Counted from the stretch's first letter, positions 53,127 to 62,192 are shown. The stretch is 64,000 bases of DNA from Ruegeria_C sp041537925 (GCF_041537925.1 NZ_JBGOSH010000019.1:10576-74575); one strand, 5' to 3'. Notes: generated by a model from the sequence alone, not told the origin. Made by a program: numbers and translations.

Positions 53127-54530
53127 TTACATCAGTTCTCGCACGTCCGTAAGCCTTCCTGTGATGGCGGCTGCCGCGGCCATGGCCGGGGACAGAAGAT
53201 GGGTGCGCCCACCGCGTCCCTGACGTCCTTCGAAGTTGCGGTTCGAGGTCGCTGCACAGCGTTCCCCAGGTTGCAACTGGTCGGGATTCATCGCCAGGCA
53301 CATGGAGCAACCCGCAAGCCGCCATTCAAAGCCCGCATCACGGAACACCTGCGCCACACCTTCTTCTTCGGCCTGCGCGCGGACAAGGCCCGAGCCGGGC
53401 ACGACCATGGCGCGCATGCCGTCCTTGACCTTCTTGCCTTTCAGGATGTCAGCGGCGGCGCGCAGATCCTCGATCCGGCCATTGGTGCAGGACCCGATGA
53501 AGACCGTGTCGATCTCGATCTCGTTGAGCGGCGTGCCGGGTTCCAGACCCATATAGTCCAGCGACCGCTTGGCTGCGTCGACCTTGCCACCCTCGAAATC
53601 CTCGGGGCTGGGCACAGTGGCGGTGATCGGCAGCACGTCCTCGGGCGAGGTGCCCCAGGTCACAACCGGTGCAATATCTTCGCCACGCAGCGTGACAACC
53701 TTGTCCCAATGAGCGTCGTCATCGGAAAAGAGCGTCTTCCACCACGTCAGTGCCGCTTCCCATTGTGCGCCTTTGGGGGCGTGCGGGCGGCCTTTGACAT
53801 AGTCGAAGGTGGTTTCATCCGGAGCGATCAGACCGGCACGCGCGCCGCCTTCGATCGCCATGTTGCAGACGGTCATGCGGCCTTCCATCGACAGATCACG
53901 AATCGCTTCGCCGCAGTATTCGATCACATAGCCGGTGCCGCCGGCGGTGCCGGTCTCGCCGATCACCGCCAGCGTGATGTCCTTGGCGGTCACGCCCGGG
54001 TTCAGCTTGCCGGTGATCTCGACCTTCATGTTCTTGGATTTCTTCTGGATCAGCGTCTGGGTGGCCAGCACATGCTCGACCTCCGAAGTGCCGATACCAT
54101 GTGCCAGCGAGCCGAAGGCGCCGTGCGTGGCGGTGTGGCTGTCGCCGCAGACGACGGTCATGCCCGGCAGGGTCCAGCCCTGTTCGGGGCCGACAATATG
54201 GACGATGCCCTGCCGGACATCGTTCACAGGGTAATAGTTGATGCCGAAATCCTTGGCATTCTTGTCGAGCGCCTCGACCTGTATGCGGCTTTCTTCATTG
54301 TCGATGCCGTTGACGCGGTCCGGCGTGGTCGGAACGTTGTGGTCGGGCACAGCGATGGTTTTTTCCGGCGCGCGCACCGGCCTGCCTGCCATGCGCAGCC
54401 CTTCAAAGGCCTGCGGGCTGGTCACCTCGTGCACCAGATGGCGGTCGATATAGAGCAGGCAGGTGCCATCATCGGCCTCATGGGCGACATGAGCATCCCA
54501 GATCTTGTCATAGAGTGTTTTGGGGGACAT
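53127..54530 (-). CDS. leuC: 3-isopropylmalate dehydratase large subunit
   Basis: 467 residues, the LeuC length. The iron-sulfur ligands are visible in VFIGSCTNGRIEDLRAAADI and LAGCSMCLAMNPDQLQPGER, and the end SNRNFEGRQGRGGRTHLLSP is diagnostic. N-terminal TLYDKIWDAHVAHEADDGTC is also standard. It carries the [4Fe-4S] cluster that binds isopropylmalate and pairs with LeuD encoded two genes downstream. Confidence 0.97.
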   Translation of the reverse strand: MSPKTLYDKIWDAHVAHEADDGTCLLYIDRHLVHEVTSPQAFEGLRMAGRPVRAPEKTIAVPDHNVPTTPDRVNGIDNEESRIQVEALDKNAKDFGINYYPVNDVRQGIVHIVGPEQGWTLPGMTVVCGDSHTATHGAFGSLAHGIGTSEVEHVLATQTLIQKKSKNMKVEITGKLNPGVTAKDITLAVIGETGTAGGTGYVIEYCGEAIRDLSMEGRMTVCNMAIEGGARAGLIAPDETTFDYVKGRPHAPKGAQWEAALTWWKTLFSDDDAHWDKVVTLRGEDIAPVVTWGTSPEDVLPITATVPSPEDFEGGKVDAAKRSLDYMGLEPGTPLNEIEIDTVFIGSCTNGRIEDLRAAADILKGKKVKDGMRAMVVPGSGLVRAQAEEEGVAQVFRDAGFEWRLAGCSMCLAMNPDQLQPGERCAATSNRNFEGRQGRGGRTHLLSPAMAAAAAITGRLTDVRELM

Positions 54531-54852
54531 CGGTCCTCTCCCGTATTTTTGAGAATTGCTGGCGAATGGCTGCGGGCCGCCTATAGGCGGGCCAGCACCG
54601 TGCGGGCAGCCCCAAAGAACCGTTCACGCAGCCGCGCGCGGTCTTGCAGATCAAGGGATGGGGCCGTATCGAGTCTCATGGCGCCCAGATACAGTTCCGG
54701 GCCGCATCTATCAAGGTCTGCCGGGGTTTTGCGGTGCCGTTGGGGCACATTCGTGCGATGATGTGCCGGGTTTCATTGAAATGTGATGAAGCCGGGGTTA
54801 AATTTAGAGTACCTCAGCGTCGGGGGTTGGCGGCGCGCAGCAAAGGAGGACA
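54531..54852. other. intergenic region between leuC and rsfS
   Basis: About 320 bases between divergent genes. It must hold the leuC promoter (leftward) and the rsfS promoter (rightward). No strong hexamer pair, leader-peptide gene with Leu codons or terminator hairpin was seen for leuC, so classical attenuation is not supported. AAAGGAGG at 54842-54849 serves the small ORF at 54853. Confidence 0.4.
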
Positions 54853-54909
54853 ATGTCCTGTCTCTTTATCCAGAGGCGGCAATTACCGCCGATGAACGGG
54901 CCGGTTTGA
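54853..54909 (+). CDS. small upstream ORF coupled to rsfS
   Basis: AAAGGAGG, a near-perfect Shine-Dalgarno sequence, precedes an ATG at 54853 at ideal spacing. The frame encodes 18 residues, MSCLFIQRRQLPPMNGPV, and ends with TGA whose last base is the A of the rsfS ATG (TGATG). The rsfS start itself lacks a ribosome-binding site, so ribosomes finishing this ORF probably reinitiate on rsfS. The peptide itself need not be functional. Composition gives no further clue. Confidence 0.55.
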   Translation: MSCLFIQRRQLPPMNGPV

Positions 54910-55268
54910 TGGCCCAATCCCAGCTTACCAGCGAAAAGCTGCTAGAGCGTATCCTTTCTTCTCTGACAGACGACAAGGCTGAAGATGTTGTGCAGATCGA
55001 CCTGCGCGGCAAGACCGAGATCGGTGACTACATGGTGATCGTCTCGGGTCGTTCGACCCGTCAGGTCGCGGCCATGGCAGAGAAACTGTCGGATCGTATC
55101 AAGCAGGAATTCGGATTCACCGCAAAGGTCGAAGGCAAGGATGCCGGCGACTGGGTGCTGATCGATACAGGCGATGTGATCGTCCATATCTTCCGCCCCG
55201 AGGTCCGCGAATTCTACCAGCTGGAAAAGATGTGGCTGCCGCAGGGTAGCAACGCGTCGGCGAACTGA
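54909..55268 (+). CDS. rsfS: ribosome silencing factor RsfS
   Basis: 119 residues from the ATG at 54909, the usual alphaproteobacterial length; an in-frame start at 54783 would add 42 residues with no family match. DKAEDVVQIDLRGKTEIGDY, VSGRSTRQVAAMAEKLSDRI and DTGDVIVHIFRPEVREFYQL are the conserved blocks. RsfS binds ribosomal protein L14 and blocks subunit joining under starvation. Its downstream neighbour rlmH, also a ribosome factor, is the standard partner. Confidence 0.95.
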   Translation: MAQSQLTSEKLLERILSSLTDDKAEDVVQIDLRGKTEIGDYMVIVSGRSTRQVAAMAEKLSDRIKQEFGFTAKVEGKDAGDWVLIDTGDVIVHIFRPEVREFYQLEKMWLPQGSNASAN

Positions 55269-55310
55269 GGCGTTATCCCGGTCGATTTTGACGGCCGGAA
55301 GCGGGGAAAG

Positions 55311-55781
55311 ATGCGCATTTCCATTTGCGCGGTCGGCCGTCTCAGGGCCGGACCGGAAAAGGATTTGATTGACGACTACCTGACGCGCTTTGACAGGACC
55401 GGTCGTGCGTTCGGGCTTGGCCCGGCAAAAATCATCGAAGTTGAAGACAAGAAAAACGCCGGGATGGGTGCCGAGGCCGTGTTGCTACGCAAGGCGATCC
55501 CGAAGGGCGGCCTGATCTGTACGTTGGATGAGCGCGGCCGCAGCTTGACCTCGCCCGAATTTGCGCAGCGCTTGGGCAATTGGCGCGATGCGGGCCGACA
55601 GGATGTTACCCTTGTCATTGGTGGCGCCGATGGAATCGAGTCCGGTTTGCGCGCCGAGGCTGATTTTTCGCTATCTTTTGGAAAGATGGTCTGGCCGCAC
55701 ATGCTGGTGCGGGTGATGCTGGCCGAACAGCTTTTTCGGGCGGCCACGATTCTGTCGGGCGGTCCCTATCACCGGGTTTGA
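55311..55781 (+). CDS. rlmH: 23S rRNA pseudouridine1915 N3-methyltransferase
   Basis: 156 residues, the exact family length. The SPOUT-fold SAM site is VIGGADGIESG and the C-terminal knot with SLSFGKMVWPHMLVRVMLAE ends ...GPYHRV, the invariant YHR tail that sits in the active site. RlmH methylates pseudouridine 1915 in helix 69 of 23S rRNA. It lies 42 bases after rsfS, the normal order in Rhodobacterales. Confidence 0.97.
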   Translation: MRISICAVGRLRAGPEKDLIDDYLTRFDRTGRAFGLGPAKIIEVEDKKNAGMGAEAVLLRKAIPKGGLICTLDERGRSLTSPEFAQRLGNWRDAGRQDVTLVIGGADGIESGLRAEADFSLSFGKMVWPHMLVRVMLAEQLFRAATILSGGPYHRV

Positions 55782-55782
55782 C

Positions 55783-56268
55783 ATGGCGCAGCTTTTGATC
55801 GTGTACCACTCACGCACCGGCGGCAGCCGCCAGATGGCCGAGGCCGCAGCCGAAGCGGCGCGGCAGGAGGCGGAAACAGTGCTCAAGCCTGCCGATCAAG
55901 CCGGACCCGAGGATTTGTTGCGCGCCGATGGTTTCCTCTTCTGTGCGCCCGAGAATCTGGCCGCAATATCCGGGGTGATGAAGGACTTCTTTGACCGGTG
56001 TTACTATCCCGTGTTGGGCCGCATCGAGGGGCGGCCTTATGCTCAGATGGTTTGTGCCGGGTCCGATGGCGAAAACGCTGCACGACAAACGGCACGGATT
56101 GCCACGGGCTGGCGGCTGAAAGAGGTGCAGCCACCGCTGATCATCTGCACCCATGCCCAATCGCCCGAAGACATCCTTGCCGAAAAACGCATCCCTGCCG
56201 ATCAACTCGACAAATGCCGCGAGATCGGTGCGGCGCTGGCCGCGGGTCTCAGCCTGGGTGTGTTCTGA
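55783..56268 (+). CDS. flavodoxin-family NAD(P)H-dependent oxidoreductase
   Basis: 161 residues. LLIVYHSRTGGSRQMAEAAA is the flavin-phosphate loop, GFLFCAPENLAAISGVMKDF the second FMN-contact strand, and MVCAGSDGENAARQ the third. It is likely a soluble flavoprotein reductase. It starts one base after the rlmH stop, so it is co-transcribed with rsfS-rlmH, though no functional link is known. Confidence 0.85.
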   Translation: MAQLLIVYHSRTGGSRQMAEAAAEAARQEAETVLKPADQAGPEDLLRADGFLFCAPENLAAISGVMKDFFDRCYYPVLGRIEGRPYAQMVCAGSDGENAARQTARIATGWRLKEVQPPLIICTHAQSPEDILAEKRIPADQLDKCREIGAALAAGLSLGVF

Positions 56269-56271
56269 GGA

Positions 56272-56619
56272 TCAGTTCAGGGTGACCAGTGTGGTCTGTT
56301 CATTCCAACCATCCACGCTGCACCGGGCCTGAACCTGCACCTGAACCGTGCCATCGGGGATACGGACAGAGCCGAGCGAGCGAGTAAAGGGCTGCTCATG
56401 TTCGTGGGGGTGATGCAACACGCGAAGGCCCAACTCGTTCCCGTCCATGTCCAGAACGCGCCAGCCATCGGCATAGTGATCCCAGCCGGTATCAGGATGC
56501 GAAATGGTCACATCGAATCTCCAGTCGCCACCGGAATGCGAAGCGGTCACTTTTTCGATGTTTGGCGGGTCAGCCAGTACAGGACCGGTCAGCAGCACAA
56601 GGGCGAGAATATATTTCAT
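56272..56619 (-). CDS. small exported protein of unknown function
   Basis: 115 residues with a signal peptide (MKYILALVLLTGPVLA, cut before DP). The mature part has an Ig-like beta pattern: IEKVTASHSGGDWRFDVTIS and RVLHHPHEHEQPFTRSLGSV, with a His-rich HHPHEHEQ stretch that could bind a metal. Such short periplasmic proteins are common in roseobacters. No assigned role. Confidence 0.7.
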   Translation of the reverse strand: MKYILALVLLTGPVLADPPNIEKVTASHSGGDWRFDVTISHPDTGWDHYADGWRVLDMDGNELGLRVLHHPHEHEQPFTRSLGSVRIPDGTVQVQVQARCSVDGWNEQTTLVTLN

Positions 56620-56654
56620 GGCCGCAGCTTAGCGACGATGGTCCCGCCCTGCAT

Positions 56655-57365
56655 TCAAGTTTGCGTGTCCGCAGGCGGGTTCAGCAGTATCTCGCGCGAA
56701 TAAGACGCGAATTCGCGGCGATAGAGCATCGCCAGCGTGATGACACTTGCCAGTATCAGCGCAGCGGGGCCTAACATCCAGGCCACCGCCGTAAGTGCAA
56801 AATAGGTCGACCGCATGGCGCGGTTGAAGCTGCGCGCGGCTGTCGTGCTTAGTTCGGCAGCCTGCAAGGCGCGGGGATAGGCATTGGCGGCCTTGGGATC
56901 GTTGGGCACCGCGCCCATGATCACGGCGCAATATCCGAATAGGCGATGCGCCCAGACATATTTCAGAAATGCGTTCGACAGAAACAACAGCACGCAGATA
57001 ATCTTGAGCTCCCACACGAAAGCTGGCGCGTCGCCGATGGCAAGCTCCTGTGCGACACCGGCCAGCCGGTCCGTGTTGCCGACCAGCGCCAGGCCACCGC
57101 CAATGGCAATCATCGAGGCCGAGGCAAAAAAAGTGGTGCCCTGCCGCAATTGCCCGATCAACTGGCTGTCAAGCACGCGGGGTTCACGGGTCACCATCTG
57201 CGTCATCCACTCGCGCCGGAACCCTGCCATCAGACAAGACACCGATGGGCGCTTTGAGTCGCTTTTCTCGATCCGCCAGCCGATCCACAGCCAGCCCGCC
57301 ACAAGCAGGGCGACGGCGCCGTAATCCAGCGGTGCAAACAGCGATGCGCGATCAATCCATGACAT
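56655..57365 (-). CDS. DUF599-domain membrane protein
   Basis: 236 residues from ATG at 57365 (MSWIDRASLFAPLDYGAVAL); an upstream start at 57431 would overlap the glc promoter region. Four membrane segments and LRQGTTFFASASMIAIGGGL with FLKYVWAHRLFGYCAVIMGA and RSFNRAMRSTYFALTAVAWM match DUF599. Function unknown. Divergent from glcD. Confidence 0.85.
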   Translation of the reverse strand: MSWIDRASLFAPLDYGAVALLVAGWLWIGWRIEKSDSKRPSVSCLMAGFRREWMTQMVTREPRVLDSQLIGQLRQGTTFFASASMIAIGGGLALVGNTDRLAGVAQELAIGDAPAFVWELKIICVLLFLSNAFLKYVWAHRLFGYCAVIMGAVPNDPKAANAYPRALQAAELSTTAARSFNRAMRSTYFALTAVAWMLGPAALILASVITLAMLYRREFASYSREILLNPPADTQT

Positions 57366-57394
57366 GCCGGGACCATAGGGGCAGGGCACGCGAC

Positions 57395-57431
57395 TTGCCA
57401 GATGCCAAAATTGGTAATATAAACTTACCAA
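57395..57431 (+). promoter_or_regulatory. glc operon promoter with overlapping operator
   Basis: TTGCCA (57395-57400), a 17-base spacer and TATAAA (57418-57423) form a good sigma70 promoter for glcD, whose ATG is at 57446. The inverted repeat TTGGTAA-TATAAAC-TTACCAA (57411-57431) encloses the -10 box, so a bound protein would block polymerase. TGGT/ACCA symmetry is typical of GntR-family (FadR/GlcC-type) sites; no such regulator is encoded here. Confidence 0.6.
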
Positions 57432-57445
57432 AACGGAGTCCCGCT

Positions 57446-58879
57446 ATGGAAATGCCTGCGCCAGATCCCGAGATTTTACGACGCAAGCCGCAATTGCTGG
57501 CCCGCCTGCGGACTGTGCTGCCCGAGGATGCGCTGATCCATGACATTTCCGAAACGCGGGCCTATGAGTGCGATGCGCTGACCGCCTACAGGTGCCCGCC
57601 AATGGTTGCGGTCCTGCCCGCGTCGACGCAACAGGTCTCGGACGTGCTGCGCATTTGCCATGAAGAGGGCGTGCCGGTTGTGCCGCGCGGCTCGGGCACC
57701 TCGCTGGCCGGGGGGGCATTGCCCACCGAAGACTGCGTAATTCTGGGTGTGGCACGCATGAATGATGTGCTGGAAACCGACTATGACAACCGGATCATCC
57801 GGGTGCAGTCCGGGCGCACCAATCTCAGCGTCAGCGGCGCGGTGGAAGAGCGTGACTATTTCTACGCTCCCGACCCGTCTTCGCAACTGGCCTGCGCCAT
57901 CGCGGGCAATATCGCGATGAATTCCGGTGGCGCGCATTGCCTGAAATACGGGGTGACCACCAACAATCTGCTCGGTGTTACCTTGGTGATGATGGACGGC
58001 ACCGTGGTCAAGATCGGCGGAGCGCATCTGGATGCGAGTGGGTTGGACCTGCTGGGGGTCATCTGCGGGTCCGAAGGACAATTAGGCGTTGTCACCGAGG
58101 CCACGCTGCGCATCTTGCGTAAGCCCGAAGGCGCCCGACCGGTTCTGATCGGGTTCGATGACAACGCGGTGGCGGGGCAATGTGTCTCGGACATCATCAA
58201 GTCCGGTATCCTGCCGGTTGCGATCGAGTTCATGGACCGCCTGTGTATTCAAGCCTGCGAGAATTTTGCCCATGCCGGCTACCCCGATTGCGAGGCGCTG
58301 CTGATTGTTGAGGTCGAAGGCTCGGAGGCCGAGATCGACAGTCAGTTGGGCAAGATCATCGAGATCGCAAGGCGGCACGACCCGGTCGAACTGCGTGAAA
58401 GCGGATCGGCAGAGGAAAGCGCCAAGATCTGGCTGGGTCGCAAATCGGCTTTTGGTGCGATGGGGCAGCTTAACGATTACATGTGCCTGGACGGCACAAT
58501 CCCGGTCTCGGAACTGCCCATGGTGCTGCGCCGGATCGGTGAGTTGAGCAAGGAATACGGGCTGCCGGTTGGCAATGTTTTCCATGCGGGCGATGGCAAT
58601 ATGCACCCGCTGATCCTGTTCGATGCCAACAAGCCCGGTGATTTGGAGAAATGCGAAGCCTTCGGGGCTGATATCCTGCGGCTTTGCGTCGATGCGGGCG
58701 GCTGCCTGACTGGAGAACACGGGGTGGGCATCGAAAAGCGCGATCTTATGCTGCATCAGTACAAACCCGAAGACCTAGAGGCTCAGATGGCTGTGAAGGA
58801 TGTGTTCGATCCGCAATGGCTCCTGAACCCGGCCAAGGTGTTCCCGCTCGGGTCTTCCGCTCCGAGGCGCAGCGCGTGA
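57446..58879 (+). CDS. glcD: glycolate oxidase FAD-binding subunit GlcD
   Basis: 477 residues from ATG at 57446; the frame is open further upstream but runs antisense through the DUF599 gene. The FAD-binding PCMH domain has VPVVPRGSGTSLAGGALPTE and SSQLACAIAGNIAMNSGGAH; the C-terminal domain has NVFHAGDGNMHPLILFD and CLTGEHGVGIEKRDLM. GlcD oxidises glycolate to glyoxylate in a membrane-linked complex with GlcE and GlcF. Similar proteins oxidise D-lactate, but the GlcE/GlcF neighbours favour glycolate. Confidence 0.95.
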   Translation: MEMPAPDPEILRRKPQLLARLRTVLPEDALIHDISETRAYECDALTAYRCPPMVAVLPASTQQVSDVLRICHEEGVPVVPRGSGTSLAGGALPTEDCVILGVARMNDVLETDYDNRIIRVQSGRTNLSVSGAVEERDYFYAPDPSSQLACAIAGNIAMNSGGAHCLKYGVTTNNLLGVTLVMMDGTVVKIGGAHLDASGLDLLGVICGSEGQLGVVTEATLRILRKPEGARPVLIGFDDNAVAGQCVSDIIKSGILPVAIEFMDRLCIQACENFAHAGYPDCEALLIVEVEGSEAEIDSQLGKIIEIARRHDPVELRESGSAEESAKIWLGRKSAFGAMGQLNDYMCLDGTIPVSELPMVLRRIGELSKEYGLPVGNVFHAGDGNMHPLILFDANKPGDLEKCEAFGADILRLCVDAGGCLTGEHGVGIEKRDLMLHQYKPEDLEAQMAVKDVFDPQWLLNPAKVFPLGSSAPRRSA

Positions 58880-58922
58880 CCTGTTGCTCGCAGAAAGCCC
58901 CTGAACACAAAGAAGAGCGGGT

Positions 58923-60020
58923 ATGAAACCAGAGACAGAAGTAGAACTGGCACAGATTGTCGCCGGGTTGAACGGCCCGGTTTCGATTGTTGGCGGTGGC
59001 ACGCGGGGTGCGGCGGGATCAGCGCCCGCGCTCGATATGTCGCGCCTCTCGGGCATCCACCTATATGAGCCAGGGGCTCTGACTTTGGTGGTAGCTGCGG
59101 GAACGTCGCTGGCCGAGGTCGAAGCCGCGTTGGATGCCGAAGGTCAGCGCCTGGCCTTTGAGCCGATGGATCATCGCGTGTTGCTTGGCACGCGTGGCGC
59201 GCCGACAATAGGCGGGGTCGTTGCGGCCAATGTCTCGGGTCCGAGGCGGGTTCAGACTGGGGCCTGCCGCGATTTCCTTCTGGGTGTACGGTTCGTCGAT
59301 GGTGGCGGCACTGTCATCAAGAATGGCGGTCGCGTCATGAAGAATGTGACCGGGTATGATCTGGTGAAACTCATGGCGGGGTCCTGGGGCACGCTCGGGG
59401 TTCTGAGTGAGGTTTCGCTGAAGGTTCTGCCCAAACCCGAATGCACCCAGACGCTGGCCATCGCCGTTCCCGATGCCGAGCGGGCAGTTGCCGCGATGTC
59501 CGATGCGCTGGGATCACCTTTTGAGGTTTCGGGCGCAGCGTATGATCCCGAGCGCGGGCAGGTCTTTGCCCGGGTCGAGGGGTTCGCGGATTCAGTCGCC
59601 TACCGGGCAAATCGTCTGACCGAACGATTGACGCATTGGGGCGACATTGAGCGCCCGGAGGCGCAAGATATCTGGTCCGACATTCGCGACGTCCAAGGAT
59701 TTGCCGACGGGGCGGGCGATGTCTGGCGGATCTCTTGCCGACCCAGCGACGCTCCCAATCTTGCGCAAAAGATCGGAGCGGATGCGCTGCTGTTTGATTG
59801 GGGCGGTGGCCTGATCTGGGCGTTAACACGAGAGGGGTCCGATCTGCGCGCCCGGCTGGGTGGTTTCGATGGGCATGCAACGCTGGTCCGTTCCAGCCAA
59901 GCGACGCGCGCGCGGCTTGGAATGTTCCATCCACAACCCGCTCCGCTGGCTGGGATCCAGCAGGCGCTGCGCAAGCGGTTTGACCCGCGGGGCCACTTCA
60001 ATCCCGGATTGATGGGCTAG
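58923..60020 (+). CDS. glcE: glycolate oxidase subunit GlcE
   Basis: 365 residues. The PCMH fold is smaller than in GlcD: VSIVGGGTRGAAGSA, LGTRGAPTIGGVVAANVSGP and FVDGGGTVIKNGGRVMKNVT with GYDLVKLMAGSWG. GlcE is the second flavin-domain subunit of the glycolate oxidase complex. It follows glcD by 43 bases and precedes glcF by three. Confidence 0.95.
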   Translation: MKPETEVELAQIVAGLNGPVSIVGGGTRGAAGSAPALDMSRLSGIHLYEPGALTLVVAAGTSLAEVEAALDAEGQRLAFEPMDHRVLLGTRGAPTIGGVVAANVSGPRRVQTGACRDFLLGVRFVDGGGTVIKNGGRVMKNVTGYDLVKLMAGSWGTLGVLSEVSLKVLPKPECTQTLAIAVPDAERAVAAMSDALGSPFEVSGAAYDPERGQVFARVEGFADSVAYRANRLTERLTHWGDIERPEAQDIWSDIRDVQGFADGAGDVWRISCRPSDAPNLAQKIGADALLFDWGGGLIWALTREGSDLRARLGGFDGHATLVRSSQATRARLGMFHPQPAPLAGIQQALRKRFDPRGHFNPGLMG

Positions 60021-60023
60021 ATC

Positions 60024-61355
60024 ATGCAGACAGAGTTTACGCCCGAACAGCTGAAAGACCCGGCCACCAAACGCTCCAATGAGATTCTGCGGAACTGCGT
60101 GCATTGCGGGTTCTGTACTGCAACCTGTCCCACCTATCAGGTGCTGGGCGACGAATTGGACAGCCCGCGCGGGCGCATATATCTGATCAAGGACATGCTG
60201 GAAAACGCCCGCGTACCGGATGAGAAGACCGTCAAGCATATCGATCGCTGCCTGTCCTGTCTGGCCTGCATGACGACCTGCCCCTCGGGCGTGCATTACA
60301 TGCATCTGGTCGACCACGCGCGTGAATATATCGAGGCCAATTACAAGCGCCCCTTTACCGACCGGACCTTGCGCTGGGTGCTGGCGCGGATATTGCCTTA
60401 TCCGACGCGGTTCCGTCTGGCTTTGCTGGGGGCAAAGGTCGCACGGCCATTGCGCGGCCTGATGCCCGATGCACGCCTGCGGGCAATGCTGGACATGGCA
60501 CCGCGGCACATCCCTCCGGTCAGCCGCAATGACGACCCGCAGAGCTTCGCGCCTGAGGGTCCGCGCCTCAAACGTGTCGCGCTGATGACCGGTTGCGCGC
60601 AGAAGGCGTTGAACACCGATATCAACGATGCCACCATTCGCCTGCTGAGGCGGATGGGATGTGAGGTTGTGGTGGCCGAAGGCGCGGGCTGCTGTGGGGC
60701 GCTGACCCATCATATGGGCAAGACCAGCGAGAGCCACGCAAGTGCCGCGCGCAACATCCGCGCTTGGGCACGCGAGGTGGACGGGCAGGGGCTGGATGCG
60801 ATTGTCATCAACACCTCGGGCTGCGGCACGACCGTGAAGGACTATGGCCATATGTTCCGCGAAAGCGATCTGGCTGAGGACGCGCGGCGTGTGTCGGAGA
60901 TCGCGATGGATGTCTCGGAACTACTGGTACAGTTGGACCTGCCAGAGGCTGCGCCACGTGACATGACGGTGGCCTATCACGCAGCCTGCTCGCTGCAGCA
61001 CGGGCAGAAGATCACTGCACATCCAAAAAACCTGCTGCGGCGGGCCGGTTTCGATGTTGTCGAGCCCACCGACAGCCATCTGTGCTGCGGCAGCGCGGGG
61101 ACGTACAACCTGATGCAGCCCGAGATCTCGGGCAAGCTTAAGCAACGAAAAATCCGCACGTTTGAGGCCCGAAACCCGGATGTGATCGCTGCGGGTAACA
61201 TTGGTTGCATGATGCAGATCGGATCGGGCACGGCACTGCCGTTGGTTCACACGGTCGAACTGCTGGACTGGGCAACCGGCGGGCCGAAACCACCGGCGTT
61301 GCAGCAATCCCGCAGGCCCGAAACGGTGATTCCGAATCTACGCACGAACCTGTAG
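60024..61355 (+). CDS. glcF: glycolate oxidase iron-sulfur subunit GlcF
   Basis: 443 residues. Two ferredoxin-type clusters are seen: CVHCGFCTATCP (about residues 26-37) and CLSCLACMTTCP. Two CCG domains that ligate further iron-sulfur centres follow, including EGAGCCGALTHHMGK and YHAACSLQHGQK with SHLCCGSAGTYN. GlcF passes electrons from GlcD/E to the quinone pool. The operon ends here; a different transcript follows. Confidence 0.95.
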   Translation: MQTEFTPEQLKDPATKRSNEILRNCVHCGFCTATCPTYQVLGDELDSPRGRIYLIKDMLENARVPDEKTVKHIDRCLSCLACMTTCPSGVHYMHLVDHAREYIEANYKRPFTDRTLRWVLARILPYPTRFRLALLGAKVARPLRGLMPDARLRAMLDMAPRHIPPVSRNDDPQSFAPEGPRLKRVALMTGCAQKALNTDINDATIRLLRRMGCEVVVAEGAGCCGALTHHMGKTSESHASAARNIRAWAREVDGQGLDAIVINTSGCGTTVKDYGHMFRESDLAEDARRVSEIAMDVSELLVQLDLPEAAPRDMTVAYHAACSLQHGQKITAHPKNLLRRAGFDVVEPTDSHLCCGSAGTYNLMQPEISGKLKQRKIRTFEARNPDVIAAGNIGCMMQIGSGTALPLVHTVELLDWATGGPKPPALQQSRRPETVIPNLRTNL

Positions 61356-61418
61356 CCGCGCCGTATTTTCGCCGCATGGATTGGCTAGGACAAAGTGCGA
61401 AAACCGGCGGAGTGTTAT

Positions 61419-62192
61419 GTGCGTATTGTGATCAAAGCCCTGCTGCTTGCGGCGCTGCCCCTTGTGGCGCTGGCGCAGGATAGCGGCCTGAAACGCCTCG
61501 AGACCACCGATTCGGCGCGCGACTGGATGGCGGTGGGGCGACTGGATATTGACGGGGCGGGGTTTTGCACCGGTGCACTGGTTGCGCCCGATCTGGTCCT
61601 GACCGCCGCGCATTGTCTGTTCAAACGGTCCTCGGGCGACCGGATCGATCTGTCCCGGATCGAGTTTCTTGCCGGATGGCGCAAGGGTCAGGCGTCGGCC
61701 TATCGCAATGCCCGCCGCGCAGTGATCCACCCCGAGTACAGCCATGAGGCCGAGATATCGGCGCAGCGTGTACGCAACGATGTGGCCCTGATCGAACTGG
61801 ATCGCCCCATCCGCAATACCACGATCCGCCCCTTTCCGACCGGCAGCCATCCCGAACGGAACGAGGATGTCGGCATCGTGTCTTATGCCCAGGGTCGCGC
61901 CGATGCCCCGTCGCTGCAACGGGTCTGCACGGTGATGGCGCGGCAGCAGGGTATCCTGGTGATGTCTTGCGATGTCGATTTCGGTTCCTCGGGTGCGCCG
62001 GTCTTTTCGTTCAGCGACGGCGCGCCGCGCATCGTCTCGGTGGTGTCGGCCAAAGCCGAGGCGGATGGGGGCAGGGTCGCGCTGGGCTCAGGGCTTGAGG
62101 CATCGTTTGCCATGCTGCGCGCCGAACTAGCATCACGCCCCTCCAACCGGATCATGAACGGATCAACCAGCGCGAAATTCATCAAGCCATGA
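61419..62192 (+). CDS. trypsin-like S1-family serine protease, first of a tandem pair
   Basis: 257 residues from a GTG at 61419 that follows GGCGGAG; a GTG at 61395 is the alternative. A signal peptide runs to about LVALA-QD. With this start the catalytic triad is His65 (LTAAHC), Asp121 (NDVALIE) and Ser191 (DFGSSGAPVF), the same numbers as in the next gene, which supports the start. The usual GDSGG is GSSGA: the Asp before Ser191 is Ser, so zymogen-type activation by a new N-terminus is unlikely. Cys residues at CTG/AAHC and VC/SC may form two disulfides. Periplasmic or secreted; substrate unknown. Confidence 0.85.
   Translation: MRIVIKALLLAALPLVALAQDSGLKRLETTDSARDWMAVGRLDIDGAGFCTGALVAPDLVLTAAHCLFKRSSGDRIDLSRIEFLAGWRKGQASAYRNARRAVIHPEYSHEAEISAQRVRNDVALIELDRPIRNTTIRPFPTGSHPERNEDVGIVSYAQGRADAPSLQRVCTVMARQQGILVMSCDVDFGSSGAPVFSFSDGAPRIVSVVSAKAEADGGRVALGSGLEASFAMLRAELASRPSNRIMNGSTSAKFIKP

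Noticed and set aside
53199..54761. 520-codon open frame on the plus strand opposite leuC
   Set aside because: It is the antisense shadow of a well-supported gene; its translation has no domain and arises from GC-rich codon bias.
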